Positions 25,326 through 34,831 of a DNA stretch of 64,000 nucleotides are shown here, in pieces; the stretch's first letter is position 1, and every line of letters begins with the position of its first letter. Made by a program: the position numbers and the translations under genes. The stretch lies in NCBI RefSeq assembly GCF_003945765.1, contig NZ_CP027712.1:1116001-1180000 (forward strand), read 5' to 3'. This DNA comes from Pseudomonas chlororaphis subsp. chlororaphis. GTDB taxonomy: Bacteria > Pseudomonadota > Gammaproteobacteria > Pseudomonadales > Pseudomonadaceae. The notes below the pieces were generated by a model that saw only the letters and a program-made list of their open reading frames with translations, did no database searches and was not told the origin of the DNA.

Positions 25326-26777
25326 TTACTGGGCGATGGTTTTCACCGAGATACCGCGTTCCACCGGGGTGGAGCGGCCGTAGATGTCTTCGAAGCGTTC
25401 GATGTCGTCTTCGCCCAGGTAGCTGCCCGATTGCACTTCGATGATCTCCAGGGGGATCTTGCCCGGGTTGCGCAGGCGGTGCACCGAGGCGATCGGGATG
25501 TAGGTGGACTGGTTTTCGGTGAGCAGGAACACGTTCTCGTCGCAGGTGACTTCGGCGGTGCCGCTGACCACGATCCAGTGTTCGGCGCGGTGGTGGTGCA
25601 TCTGCAGGGACAGGCACGCGCCCGGCTTGACCGAGATGTGCTTGACCTGGAAGCGCCCGCCCATGTCCACCGAGTCGTAGGAGCCCCACGGACGGTAGAC
25701 CTCGCAGTGGTTCTGGGTTTCGCTGCGGCCCTGTTCGTTGAGGGTGTTGACCATCTGTTTGACGCCTTGGACCTTGTCCTTGTGGGCGATCATCATGGCG
25801 TCCTTGGTTTCCACGACCACGATGTTTTCCAGGCCGATCACCGACACCAGCTTGCCGTTGCCGTGGATCATGCAGTTGCGGCTGTCCTGGATCACCACGT
25901 CGCCCTTGCTGACGTTGCCGTTGACGTCCTTTTCATGCACGTCCCACAGCGACGACCAGCAGCCCACGTCGCTCCAGCCGGCGCTCAGCGGCACCACGCA
26001 GGCGCGCTGGGTCTTTTCCATCACCGCGTAGTCGATGGAGTTGTCCGGGCAGCAGGCGAAGGTGGCCGGGTCGACGTCCACGGTGTCGGCGTCCTGGGCA
26101 CTGCGTTCCAGGGTCAGCAGGCAGGTGTCGTAGATGTCCGGGTCGTGCTTTTTCAGCTCTTCGAGGAAGCGGCTGGCGCGGAACAGGAACATGCCGCTGT
26201 TCCAGAAGTAGCCACCGGCCTCGACGAACTCGGCGGCGCGCTTGACGTCGGGTTTCTCGACGAAGTGCGAGACGCGGCTCACGCCTTCCGGCAGCAGCGC
26301 ATCGTTGGTCGACTTGATGTAGCCATAACCGGTTTCCGGCTTGGTCGCCGGCACGCCGAACAGCACCATCTCGCCACGCTCGGCGGCCACGGTGGCCAGG
26401 GCCAGGGCGCGTTGCAGGGCTTTCTGGTCTTCCAGCACGTGGTCGGCCGGCAGCACCAGCATCAGTTCGTCGCGACCTTCGTTGACCAGCATCATCGCGG
26501 TCAGGGCCACGGCCGGCGCGGTGTTGCGGCCGAACGGCTCCATCAGGATGCGCTGGGCTTCGAGTTTGCGCGCCGCCAGTTGCTCGTTGACGATGAAGCG
26601 GTGGTCCTTGTTGCAGACCACGATCGGCGTGTCCATGCCTTCGAACACCAGGCGCTCGAGGGTTTGCTGGAACAAGGTGTGTTCGCCGGTCAGGGCGAGG
26701 AACTGTTTAGGGAATTGCTTACGCGAAAGCGGCCAAAGACGTGAGCCACTACCACCTGACAAGATCACCGGAATCAT
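25326..26777 (-). CDS. algA: Mannose-1-phosphate guanylyltransferase / phosphomannose isomerase
   Basis: A bifunctional 483-residue enzyme making mannose-6-P from fructose-6-P and GDP-mannose from mannose-1-P plus GTP, the first and third steps toward alginate. The N-terminal nucleotidyltransferase motif GGSGSRLWPLSRKQFPKQF is intact, and FVEKPDVKRA provides the second active-site signature. The C-terminal cupin with PGACLSLQMHHHRAEHWIVVSG is the metal-binding isomerase domain. It is the last gene of the alginate operon, separated from algF by about 190 bp with a REP-like palindrome, which may lower or decouple its expression. Confidence 0.97.
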   Translation of the reverse strand: MIPVILSGGSGSRLWPLSRKQFPKQFLALTGEHTLFQQTLERLVFEGMDTPIVVCNKDHRFIVNEQLAARKLEAQRILMEPFGRNTAPAVALTAMMLVNEGRDELMLVLPADHVLEDQKALQRALALATVAAERGEMVLFGVPATKPETGYGYIKSTNDALLPEGVSRVSHFVEKPDVKRAAEFVEAGGYFWNSGMFLFRASRFLEELKKHDPDIYDTCLLTLERSAQDADTVDVDPATFACCPDNSIDYAVMEKTQRACVVPLSAGWSDVGCWSSLWDVHEKDVNGNVSKGDVVIQDSRNCMIHGNGKLVSVIGLENIVVVETKDAMMIAHKDKVQGVKQMVNTLNEQGRSETQNHCEVYRPWGSYDSVDMGGRFQVKHISVKPGACLSLQMHHHRAEHWIVVSGTAEVTCDENVFLLTENQSTYIPIASVHRLRNPGKIPLEIIEVQSGSYLGEDDIERFEDIYGRSTPVERGISVKTIAQ

Positions 26778-26875
26778 GTTGTTACTCCTTCAAATACCGT
26801 TTGGGTTAGAGCTACTGCGTTCTGTCGTTTCACTCTCTTGTTTTTGTTCCTGTCCGGATTGGTCAATCGATCCTC

Positions 26876-26944
26876 CGTAGGAGCCAGGCTTGCCGGCGAT
26901 GGCGTTCTCAAGGGCCTCATCGCCGGCGAGCCTGGCTCCTGCAG
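26876..26944. repeat. REP-like palindrome, GTAGGAGCCAGGCTTGCCGG variant
   Basis: Arms GTAGGAGCCAGGCTTGCCGG and CCGGCGAGCCTGGCTCCTGC separated by a short spacer, within the alginate operon between algF and algA. Confidence 0.85.
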
Positions 26945-26970
26945 GGGAGCGTCAATCCGGAAAATTCATA

Positions 26971-27627
26971 TCAGCGCGTCGAGACCGGGCGCTTGACCCA
27001 GACTGGCGACAGGCTGCTGCCATTACCGGTGACGTAGAGCACCGCGGCTTCGCCGCGCTCCAGGGCGACCGGCTTGAGGTCGCTGACTTTTTTCTCGCCC
27101 TCATACAGCGCGAAGCTGACTTTCACCGGGTTGATTTCACGTTCGCCACGGCCCTTGGCGGCCACCGACTGGACCACGTCGGTCTTGCCGTCGGCAGTCT
27201 TCAGGGTCAGGGCCTTGTCGCTCAGGTTCTGCACCCGGACCAGGGACTTCTGCTTGTTCTTGAACGGCGGCTCTTCGATCAGTTGCGGCTGGCCGCTGGC
27301 GTTGTTGACCAGGGTGTAATAGTGGTCGGCGGCGAGTTTCACCGGCACGCTCTGGCTGCCGACCTTGGCGGTGTAGTCGCCGCCGGGCATGAAGCTGAAG
27401 TCACTGCTGGCCAGCGGCGCGACGTCGCTGAGGCTGGTGCTGCCGACGGTGGCGCTGACTTCCTGGTTGCTGGCGTTGTAGATACGCACGAAGGACGAGC
27501 CTTTGGGCGCAGTCGGGCCGTACAGCGCGGCGTCGCCACCGGCGAAGGCGGGCAGGGACAGGACGCTCATGCCGGCAGCCAGTGTGATTGCCTTGGCGAG
27601 ACGACGCGGAGTGATAGTGAAAGTCAT
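26971..27627 (-). CDS. algF: Alginate O-acetyl transferase adaptor AlgF
   Basis: A 218-residue periplasmic protein needed for alginate O-acetylation with AlgI, AlgJ and AlgX. A cleavable signal peptide is visible (ITLAAGMSVLSLPAFAGG). The mature start ALYGPTAPKGSSFVRIYN and two beta-rich halves are family features. The ATG at 27627 lies eight bases after GAGG; a GTG three codons upstream is in frame but lacks such spacing. It sits between algJ and algA as in other pseudomonads. Confidence 0.95.
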   Translation of the reverse strand: MTFTITPRRLAKAITLAAGMSVLSLPAFAGGDAALYGPTAPKGSSFVRIYNASNQEVSATVGSTSLSDVAPLASSDFSFMPGGDYTAKVGSQSVPVKLAADHYYTLVNNASGQPQLIEEPPFKNKQKSLVRVQNLSDKALTLKTADGKTDVVQSVAAKGRGEREINPVKVSFALYEGEKKVSDLKPVALERGEAAVLYVTGNGSSLSPVWVKRPVSTR

Positions 27628-27643
27628 GGGTGTCACCTCTCTT

Positions 27644-28819
27644 TCAGTTTTGCGCCCGATCGGGCGTCTCGGATTTGTTGAGTGCAGCTACGTTCTGTTG
27701 GCGGGCGCCGGCTTGTTTGAGCTCTGCGACCCACTGCGGGTCGGCGTCGCCGATTTCGTTATTGACCGGCAGATATCGTTCGGGGAACTCCCAGATCAGC
27801 ACCTGGGGCGGGCTGTTCTTGAAGGCATCGCTTTTCAGGTAGCTGAGCATCGGCAACACCGGGCCGTGGCCGTCTTCGGCGTAGCTGACCACGTCGCTGT
27901 GCAGGGCCTGCTTAAGCGCGCCGACGAAGTTCCAGTTCGGGTTGGCGCTGTAGCTGGTGCCCACCAGGGCCACCGGCACTTCGTTGTCGGCGAACAGTGC
28001 GTCGTCGGCGGCCGGCTGATCGTCGGCGGCGCGGGTCACGCGTTTTTGCAGCGGCTCCTTGGCCGGCATCAGGTTTTCGAACAGCGGGTCCAGGGGCAGG
28101 AACAGGCGCAGGTCGCCCTTGTGCACCACGGTCTGCTCGGCTTCGGTGACGAAGCGTTGCGGCTGACCCATCAGCGGTGCCTTGTCGGCGATCGCCTTGG
28201 CCAGCTGGTTGGCGGCGACTTCGGCGCCGGCCGGGGTCCAGTGGGTGTCGGTGCGCAGGAACACTTGCTGGCCGTTCTGCTTGGCCTGTTGCAGCGGGCC
28301 CAGCAGGTCGGGGGCGAGGATCTTGTCGGCCGCCACCCGGGCGTGGAAGTCCTGGTAGAGGTTGGCGTGGATGCTGGCCGGCTGGACGTCGCCCAGGTGT
28401 TCCGGGTACAGGCGCACCTTGGCCGGCACGATCGCCATCACCAGTTTCACGCCTTTCTCTTTCAGGGCCTGGCGCACGCCTTCGACCAGCGCGTAGTTGC
28501 CTTGCAGGTTGAGTTCTTCGTTGACGATCGGGTGGAACTCTTCATCGCTGTACAGCCACTGGTCGCGGCCGAGCACCACGCCCGGACGACCTTCGTTGAA
28601 CAGCTTGAAGTCCAGGGCCGCCCACAGGTTGGTGCCCAGGCGCTTGATCGGGAACTCGTCGTCGTAGTGGGTTTCCACGGCCTTGGCCCAGCGACCGTTG
28701 AGCACGGTGGCGTCGTTGTTGGTGCTGAAGCCGAAGAAGCTGCGCACCGACCACAGACCCAGGACCATCAGGGTCACCAGGAACAGGGCAATGTAGAAGA
28801 CGCGTAATGAGCGGGTCAT
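27644..28819 (-). CDS. algJ: Alginate O-acetyltransferase AlgJ
   Basis: A 391-residue type II membrane protein with one N-terminal helix (FYIALFLVTLMVLGLWSVRSFFG) and a periplasmic SGNH-like acetylesterase domain. The catalytic Asp-His motif DTHWTPAGAEVAANQ and the serine motif GTSYSANPNWNF are both present. It transfers acetyl groups handed over by AlgI within the acetylation complex. It begins a few bases after algI ends, so the pair are co-translated. Confidence 0.96.
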   Translation of the reverse strand: MTRSLRVFYIALFLVTLMVLGLWSVRSFFGFSTNNDATVLNGRWAKAVETHYDDEFPIKRLGTNLWAALDFKLFNEGRPGVVLGRDQWLYSDEEFHPIVNEELNLQGNYALVEGVRQALKEKGVKLVMAIVPAKVRLYPEHLGDVQPASIHANLYQDFHARVAADKILAPDLLGPLQQAKQNGQQVFLRTDTHWTPAGAEVAANQLAKAIADKAPLMGQPQRFVTEAEQTVVHKGDLRLFLPLDPLFENLMPAKEPLQKRVTRAADDQPAADDALFADNEVPVALVGTSYSANPNWNFVGALKQALHSDVVSYAEDGHGPVLPMLSYLKSDAFKNSPPQVLIWEFPERYLPVNNEIGDADPQWVAELKQAGARQQNVAALNKSETPDRAQN

Positions 28820-28830
28820 GGTCAGATCCC

Positions 28831-30396
28831 TCAGAACTGGAAGTAAAGGAACGGCGAGAAGCTTTGCGCCGAGAGTTTGAGAATCGAAGCGATGAACAGC
28901 AGCAGCACCAGGGCGCGCATCACGTAACGCGGCCAGTCGGCGACCCAGTAGGCCGGCTGGACCTGGGCTTCGACGCCCACGGTGTAGCCCGGCTGGTGGA
29001 TGCTGTCCGGCTTGTCCCCCGGTACGGCCTTGATCAGCCCCGGCTGGGCGGTGGCCGGACCGTCGGCCTCGGTGTTGATTTCAGGCTTGCTCTTGACCGG
29101 CGTCGGGTTGCGATACAGGTCACGCAGGCCGAAGAACGCCAGGGTGGCGTAGGCCACGACCAGGGTTGCCACTTGCAGGCCGGTGAGGCTGGCGCGGTTG
29201 AGTTCCGACAGCGACCAGTCGCCGAAGCTGAACATGGCGCCGTACATGCGACCGGCGACATGCAGGTTCTCGGCGCGGAAGATCACCCAGCCCATTACCA
29301 CCAGCAGGAAGGTCAGCGCCCAGCGGATCGGGTTCAGGCTGCGCGGCGAAGTGTTGATGCCAAGCATTTTCTCGATCGCCAGCCACATGCCGTGCCAGGC
29401 GCCCCAGACCACGTAGGTGATGTTCGCGCCGTGCCACAGGCCACCGAGCAGCATGGTCAGGAACAGGTTGCGATAGGTCATCAGTGTGCCTTTGCGGTTG
29501 CCGCCCAGGGTGATGTACAGGTAGTCGCGCAGCCAGGTGGACAGGCTGATGTGCCAGCGCCGCCAGAACTCGGTGATCGACTGGCTGATGTAGGGCTGCT
29601 TGAAGTTTTCCATGAAGCGAAAACCCATCATCAAGCCCAGGCCGATGGCCATGTCGCTGTAGCCGGAGAAGTCGAAGTACAGCTGCGCGGTGTAGGCCAG
29701 GGCGCCCAGCCAGGCGTCGCCCGTGGTCGGGTTCTGCAGGGCGAAGCAATGGTCGGCGACCACCGCCAGGGTGTCGGCGATGAACACTTTCTTGATGAAG
29801 CCCTGCATGAAGCGCGTGCAGCCTTCGGAGAACTTGTCCAGGGTGTGGGTGCGGTTGTTGAACTGGTCGGCCAGGTCGCGAAAACGCAGCACGGGGCCGG
29901 CGATCAGGTGCGGGAAGATCGCCACGAACGCCGCGAAGTCGATCAGGTTGCGGGTGGCCGGGGTGTCGCCGCGGTAGACGTCGATGATGTAGCTGATGGA
30001 CTCGAAGATGTAGAACGAGATACCGATCGGCAACAGCACATGGGTCAGGATGAACGGCTCCAGACCGAACGAGGTCATGATCGCGTTGATGCTGTCCACG
30101 CCGAAGTTGGCGTATTTGAAGTAGCCGAGGATGCACAGGTCGACCGCCACGCCGAGCAGCAGCCAGCGCTGGGCCGGCTTGGTGCGTACACCGGCGGCGC
30201 CGACTTTCAGGCCGATCCAGTAGTTCCACAGGGTGACGCCGGCGAACAGCGCCAGGAAGTCCACCCGCCACCAGGCATAGAACACGTAGCTGGCGATCAG
30301 CAGCAGCAGGTTGCGATAGCGTTGCCCGCTCAGGTAGTACAAGCCGAGAAAGATCGGCAAGAACAGGAACAGGAACACATTGGATGAGAAAACCAT
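28831..30396 (-). CDS. algI: Alginate O-acetyltransferase, MBOAT membrane subunit AlgI
   Basis: A 521-residue multispanning inner-membrane protein of the MBOAT family that moves acetyl groups across the membrane for alginate acetylation. The catalytic histidine region LGGLWHGANITYVVWGAWHG and the preceding FWRRWHISLSTWLRDYLYI motif are intact; the N-terminus MVFSSNVFLFLFLPIFLGLYY matches the family. The C-terminus has a longer hydrophilic insert (VKSKPEINTEADGPATAQPG) before the last helix. The ATG at 30396 has GGAGAG upstream. About 40 bp further upstream lies a tract of two G7 runs, and then a REP palindrome separates it from algL. Confidence 0.96.
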   Translation of the reverse strand: MVFSSNVFLFLFLPIFLGLYYLSGQRYRNLLLLIASYVFYAWWRVDFLALFAGVTLWNYWIGLKVGAAGVRTKPAQRWLLLGVAVDLCILGYFKYANFGVDSINAIMTSFGLEPFILTHVLLPIGISFYIFESISYIIDVYRGDTPATRNLIDFAAFVAIFPHLIAGPVLRFRDLADQFNNRTHTLDKFSEGCTRFMQGFIKKVFIADTLAVVADHCFALQNPTTGDAWLGALAYTAQLYFDFSGYSDMAIGLGLMMGFRFMENFKQPYISQSITEFWRRWHISLSTWLRDYLYITLGGNRKGTLMTYRNLFLTMLLGGLWHGANITYVVWGAWHGMWLAIEKMLGINTSPRSLNPIRWALTFLLVVMGWVIFRAENLHVAGRMYGAMFSFGDWSLSELNRASLTGLQVATLVVAYATLAFFGLRDLYRNPTPVKSKPEINTEADGPATAQPGLIKAVPGDKPDSIHQPGYTVGVEAQVQPAYWVADWPRYVMRALVLLLFIASILKLSAQSFSPFLYFQF

Positions 30397-30436
30397 CCCG
30401 ATCTCTCCATGTTTGACCAACAGTAAAGGGCCAGAG

Positions 30437-30453
30437 CCCCCCCAAACCCCCCC
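30437..30453 (-). promoter_or_regulatory. G-quadruplex-type tract upstream of algI
   Basis: On the sense (minus) strand the sequence is seven G, TTT, seven G, which satisfies a four-tract G3 quadruplex pattern with loops of 1, 3 and 1 bases. It lies about 40 bases before the algI start, and next to a CCCCCG/CGGGGG stem-loop (30449-30468). It could affect translation or be prone to length change. Confidence 0.5.
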
Positions 30454-30487
30454 GTGAAAAACCGGGGGCGGCGTATTGCATTCGTCC

Positions 30488-30600
30488 GTAGCCACTGCCG
30501 AGGTACGAGGCTGCGATCGGCCGCGAAGCGGTCGTGCTCTTGAGGACCTCGGAAGGCTCTTCGAGCCTTGTCGCAGCCTCGTGCCTCGGCAGCGGCTACA
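30488..30600. repeat. REP palindrome, GTAGCCACTGCCGAGG variant
   Basis: Arms GTAGCCACTGCCGAGGTACG and CGTGCCTCGGCAGCGGCTAC-type complement with one mismatch, inside the alginate operon between algL and algI. Confidence 0.88.
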
Positions 30601-30608
30601 GGTGTCGC

Positions 30609-31733
30609 TTACGAACCCTTGTTGCCCTTCTCGTGCGAGGGGTCGTAGACCTTGGTCAGGTCGCCACCCAGGCGGAAGGTCTTGAACGGTTGCATCTTGT
30701 GCTTGCGTTCCAGTACATCCGGGGCGCAGGTGTAGAGGCTGCAGAAGGGTTCGAGCCAGGCGAATTTCGAGTCGACCTTGAGGTCGGTCATGTCCTGTTC
30801 CTTGCCGTTCTTTTCCTCGAACTCGTCCGGGTCTTTCACCCCGGCCAGCACCCGCTCGCCCAGGCGTTTCAGGGCGCCGTTGTTCTCCTGGCGCAGGTCG
30901 ACGCCGTTGACCTGGGCGAAGCTGGCGATCATCGCCAGCGGCGGCAGGGCGTAGTTGTGATAGGCCAGGGCGCGTTGCTGGCGCTTGAGTTCGTTGGGCA
31001 GGAAGCCGTCGGCGTCGACCTGATTGGCGCCGACTTTGTATTCCTTCACCGCCCAGTCGAACAGATCGCGGCGGTTGGTCGCCACGGCGGTGGCCATCAC
31101 CGACCAGGCGGCCCAGTACGAGTGGTTGTTGGTCTGCTCCAGCGGCAGGTTGTCCCAGTCGCTGACCACCTGGTCGGCCATCTTGCTGAACCAGGCCTCG
31201 ATCTGCTGCGCCTGCTGCTGGTGAGTGTCCAGCGGATGGGAGTCGGAGAACTTCAGGCGCAGGTAGGCCGAAGCCATGCTGCCCAGGGCCCATTTGCGCA
31301 TGGACTTGCCGGTGTGGTTGAAGTCCTTGGACATCAACGCATCGGCCTGGGCCCAGGCGCTCAGCCAGCTCAGGGTGCAGTCCAATTGTTCCGGACGGCC
31401 GTCGCGCATGAACTGCATCACCCGCTTGCTGGTGCCGCGCTCGATCTTGGTGATGTCGGCGGTGCTGTCGCGAAAGGCCTTTTCCGATTGCACATTGAGG
31501 GTCGCGCGAGCCTTGTCCGAACCTTCGTACTTGCTGCGAAATTGCAGCGAGCCAGTGTAAGGCGCGGGCATGGCGTCGCAGCCTTCGCTGTGGTCGCCGC
31601 TCTTGAATTTATCCACCGGCGCGTAATAACCCTGGGGCGGGCGCAGTGGGGCCGCGGCCTGGGTTGCGCCTGCGAACATCGCCAGGCTCAACAGGCTCGG
31701 TGCCAGTAACTGTTTCAGCGTTTTGCTTTGCAT
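30609..31733 (-). CDS. algL: Alginate lyase
   Basis: A 374-residue periplasmic poly(mannuronate) lyase (polysaccharide lyase family 5) that clears misrouted alginate from the periplasm. A signal peptide ([15 protein letters not shown]) is followed by [16 protein letters not shown]. The catalytic [10 protein letters not shown] motif and the [13 protein letters not shown] segment with the active-site Arg and Tyr are present. The longer in-frame start upstream would run through the algX end, so [10 protein letters not shown] at 31733 is the likely start. The stop is close to a REP palindrome. Confidence 0.95.
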   Translation of the reverse strand: MQSKTLKQLLAPSLLSLAMFAGATQAAAPLRPPQGYYAPVDKFKSGDHSEGCDAMPAPYTGSLQFRSKYEGSDKARATLNVQSEKAFRDSTADITKIERGTSKRVMQFMRDGRPEQLDCTLSWLSAWAQADALMSKDFNHTGKSMRKWALGSMASAYLRLKFSDSHPLDTHQQQAQQIEAWFSKMADQVVSDWDNLPLEQTNNHSYWAAWSVMATAVATNRRDLFDWAVKEYKVGANQVDADGFLPNELKRQQRALAYHNYALPPLAMIASFAQVNGVDLRQENNGALKRLGERVLAGVKDPDEFEEKNGKEQDMTDLKVDSKFAWLEPFCSLYTCAPDVLERKHKMQPFKTFRLGGDLTKVYDPSHEKGNKGS

Positions 31734-31740
31734 AGGAACC

Positions 31741-33189
31741 TCATTGCCCGATTTGCGCGGTGCGTTGACCGGCATCCGGGAATACGTTGCGTTTGCAAAT
31801 TTTCGCTTCGACTTTCTGTGCCGCGGCGCCGGCTTCCGGACCCTGGACTTCGACTGCCAGCAGGTTCTGCGAGGCCCAGTCTTCGTCGGTGCGCAGTTCA
31901 AAGGCGAAACGCCCGTCGGTGTCGGATGTTTCCGGTTTGTCGATCTTGATGTCCTCGTGGCGCCCGTTCATGTACCAGAGGGTGGCTTGCAGGGTTTTCA
32001 CCGAGGTGTCGGCGAAGCGGATATCGACCTGGTGGCTGCTGTTGCGCAGGTCCATGTTCTTGCTGTTGACCATCAGCTCGTTCTTGCCGGGCTTGAGGGT
32101 GGCGCTGGCGCTCATTTGCGCCGGCTTGCCTTCGCAGCCGTTGTCGAGCAGGGCCATCATCTGCCGGTAGATGGTTTCCTGGTCCAGGCGGTACAGCGGC
32201 GAGAATTCCCAGATCAGGATCTTCGGTGGCTTGGTCTGGAATTCCTCGCTGCCCAGGTACTGCAGCATGGAGCCTTCGAAGCCGCCGCCGGGGAAGGCGA
32301 CGTTGAGAATGTCGGCGCCGATCTCTTCCTGCAGGAAGCCGGCGAAGTTGTAGTTCTTGCCGCTGTGGCTGGTGCCCACCAGGGTGATCTCCGGGTTGCC
32401 GGAATCGCCGAACAGGTCGCCGTCGCCGGCCTCGCCCTTGGGTTCGGTGGTGAACTGGTCCATGTACTGGATCGCGTAGCTGGTGCCGCAGAGCTGGCCG
32501 GCCATGTTGTGCAGGGTGCCGGTCTTGCCCATGCGCCCGGACTTGTGGGTCTCGAACTCACGCTTGGGAATGTCGGCGAAGGCCGGCAACTGCTTGACCT
32601 TCTGCGCCACGATCTTCGCCGTGCGCTGGGCGCCGTACGGAGTCCAGTGCTGATCGCCGCGGAAGTAGAAGTCGTGGGCCGGCAGGGTCTCCGGCAGTTG
32701 CTCGTTGGTCAGCGGCGACAGGTCCGGTACCACGTAGCCCATCTGGGCGAAACGGCCGAGCATGCCCTGGTAGTTTTTCAGTGCCTTGTCGTAGTCGAAG
32801 CTGGCCTTCTCCTGTGGGTTGAGCTTGTTGCGGTTCACCAGGCCGCGGGTCGGCTGGTACACCAGCACCAGCTCCACGCCCTTGCTCTTGAAGGCGTCGT
32901 GCAGCTGTTGCAGGCGGCGATAACCTTCCGGCGTGGTGTTGAATTCGGTGCGCAGGTCTTCCTGGGTACGGAACAGCCAGTCGCCCTGGGCTTGCACCAG
33001 GGTGGTGAAGTTCTGCTGGTAGCGGGTGGTGTAGTTCTTCGCGTCATGGGCCGCCGGGCACAGGTTGCAGCAGGGCTCGGCGGTGAACTTCGGTGCCTGG
33101 GTTTCATCGGCGCGAGCGCTGTTACTGGCGGCGAGAATGCCCGCGGTCAATGCCGAGAGGCTCAAGAGTTTGATCAGGTGTGGGCGCAT
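31741..33189 (-). CDS. algX: Alginate acetyltransferase/scaffold AlgX
   Basis: A 482-residue periplasmic protein that performs the terminal O-acetylation and helps hold the secretion complex together. Signal peptide [24 protein letters not shown]-like domain with [13 protein letters not shown] (Asp-His) and [12 protein letters not shown] (Ser); C-terminal carbohydrate-binding beta-sandwich from about residue 350. Several in-frame starts exist (33198, 33204); the ATG at 33189 (MRPHLIKLL) follows GAGGA at normal spacing and resembles homologues. The stop is seven bases before algL. Confidence 0.95.
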   Translation of the reverse strand: MRPHLIKLLSLSALTAGILAASNSARADETQAPKFTAEPCCNLCPAAHDAKNYTTRYQQNFTTLVQAQGDWLFRTQEDLRTEFNTTPEGYRRLQQLHDAFKSKGVELVLVYQPTRGLVNRNKLNPQEKASFDYDKALKNYQGMLGRFAQMGYVVPDLSPLTNEQLPETLPAHDFYFRGDQHWTPYGAQRTAKIVAQKVKQLPAFADIPKREFETHKSGRMGKTGTLHNMAGQLCGTSYAIQYMDQFTTEPKGEAGDGDLFGDSGNPEITLVGTSHSGKNYNFAGFLQEEIGADILNVAFPGGGFEGSMLQYLGSEEFQTKPPKILIWEFSPLYRLDQETIYRQMMALLDNGCEGKPAQMSASATLKPGKNELMVNSKNMDLRNSSHQVDIRFADTSVKTLQATLWYMNGRHEDIKIDKPETSDTDGRFAFELRTDEDWASQNLLAVEVQGPEAGAAAQKVEAKICKRNVFPDAGQRTAQIGQ

Positions 33190-33200
33190 GACAGTCATCC

Positions 33201-34805
33201 TCAATCGCGCATTTCGGTCTGGCGTTCGACAGGGTCGATCAGCACGGCTTTCTGCTGGCGCACCAGCAGGTCAAGAATTTCGTCCTGGCGCTCGCCGAGG
33301 ATCCCCGAGAAGCTGATGCCGCTGCTCTTGGTCGGGGCGAGCATGGACACGCGGTACAGCTCGACGCTCAACGGCGAGTCGATGGACATCGGGCCGCTGC
33401 CATTGGCAGCCAGCTCGCCGCCGACCACGATCAGCGACACCTGGGCGTCGAACGGGTCGAGCTTGATGTCGCGGTCGGTGTCGGAGAGGTCCTTGATGTG
33501 GCCGTAGATGCCGGTCAGGCCGTTGGCCATGGCGACGTTCTCGTACAGGCGGATGTTCACGCTGTTGCGAATGCGGATGCCATGGCGCCGGTTGCTGATC
33601 ACCTTGTTGCCCCACAGCAGGTTGTCGGCACTCTCATAGAGGGTGATGCCGTCGGTGTGGTTGCGGTAGATCTCGTTGTCGGCGATCAGGTTGTTCACGC
33701 TGTTACGGTCGATCACCAGGCCCGAAAGGTTGTTCTCGTAGCTGCGGTTGTTGAAGATGAAGCTGTCGTTCACTTCCCGGGAAATGATGATCCCGTGCTT
33801 CTTCTTGGTCCCGTAGACGGTGTTGTAGGCGATGATCAGCCGGTGCGAACGGTCGTGGGGGTCGATGCCGTAGACGATGTTGTCCTTGTAGGTGTTGCCC
33901 TTGACCACGAAGTCGCGGGTCTCGTAGCAATAGAAGCCGTACCACATGTCCGAGAACTCAGAGCCGATGATCCAGCCGGTGGGTTCGGGGCGCTTGAGCA
34001 CCTTGGCCATGTTCGGCGTGTACTGGGAAATACTCACGCCGTAGGACTTACTGTTGGCGTAGCCGAAGCTGGCCATCTTGCTGTTGACGATGTAGGTCTC
34101 GGTGCCGCCCCAGGCCAGCAGGAACGGACGGAATTCCTTGGGCGAGTTGAACGTCGCCGGGCCGTTGTCCTTCTCGCGCCAGCCGGTGACCTTGGTGTCG
34201 CGCACGAACAGCTGGCCGTCGTTGACCAGGAACGAACCGCCTTCCTGGGACAGGCGCAGTTCCTGGGTCTGCTGGTCGATTTCCAGGATGCCCTTGCGCC
34301 CGACCACGATCGGCAGCCGCGCCAGGTAAACGCCCGGCGAGGTTTCGCTGATGTACTGCTTGGGCAGCTTCTTCGCCAGCTCCTTGAGGTTGACGTAACC
34401 GTCGTCGATGAAGATCGCCTGGGGGATGCCGTGCTGGCGCACCACCCATTCGGCCATCTTGTTGTCACCGCCGATAAAGTCCTTCAGCGCGTCTTCCTGC
34501 ATCATGCGGCGCACGCTGATCTTGCCGGGCTTGCTGCGCACGATCTTCGCCGCCGCCGCTTCGGCGGTGTAGCCGGAGAGGTCGGGCAGGGCCGGCTTGG
34601 CCAGGTTCAGCGGCGCGGTGGGCGCGCTGCTGACGGTGTAGGTCTTGGCCTGTTGCAGCTCCTTGGCCACGGTCGGCAGCTTGCCGGACGTAGCGGCCGG
34701 GGCCGGTTCGACGTTGGCGAAGACGGCGCTGCTGGCCAGCAGCATGGCGCTGGCCAACAGGCTGATCGAGCCTCTTATCGCTGGGCTGTTCATCGGGCTG
34801 TTCAT
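33201..34805 (-). CDS. algG: Poly(beta-D-mannuronate) C5-epimerase AlgG
   Basis: A 534-residue periplasmic enzyme that converts mannuronate to guluronate in the polymer. A signal peptide (ISLLASAMLLASSAVFA) leads to a right-handed parallel beta-helix with many NXXXN repeats (HGIIISREVNDSFIFNNRSYENNLSGLVIDRNSVNNL style). The catalytic motif DPHDRS is retained. The start at 34805 is supported by GGGAG eight bases upstream; a second ATG at 34793 repeats MNSP. Its stop overlaps the alternative algX start, consistent with coupling. Confidence 0.95.
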   Translation of the reverse strand: MNSPMNSPAIRGSISLLASAMLLASSAVFANVEPAPAATSGKLPTVAKELQQAKTYTVSSAPTAPLNLAKPALPDLSGYTAEAAAAKIVRSKPGKISVRRMMQEDALKDFIGGDNKMAEWVVRQHGIPQAIFIDDGYVNLKELAKKLPKQYISETSPGVYLARLPIVVGRKGILEIDQQTQELRLSQEGGSFLVNDGQLFVRDTKVTGWREKDNGPATFNSPKEFRPFLLAWGGTETYIVNSKMASFGYANSKSYGVSISQYTPNMAKVLKRPEPTGWIIGSEFSDMWYGFYCYETRDFVVKGNTYKDNIVYGIDPHDRSHRLIIAYNTVYGTKKKHGIIISREVNDSFIFNNRSYENNLSGLVIDRNSVNNLIADNEIYRNHTDGITLYESADNLLWGNKVISNRRHGIRIRNSVNIRLYENVAMANGLTGIYGHIKDLSDTDRDIKLDPFDAQVSLIVVGGELAANGSGPMSIDSPLSVELYRVSMLAPTKSSGISFSGILGERQDEILDLLVRQQKAVLIDPVERQTEMRD

Positions 34806-34831
34806 CTCAGGCACTCCCTTGGCGGCTCGCA

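Noticed and set aside
28807..30387. Plus-strand open frame opposite algI
   Set aside because: No start context or domain; algI is clearly the real gene.
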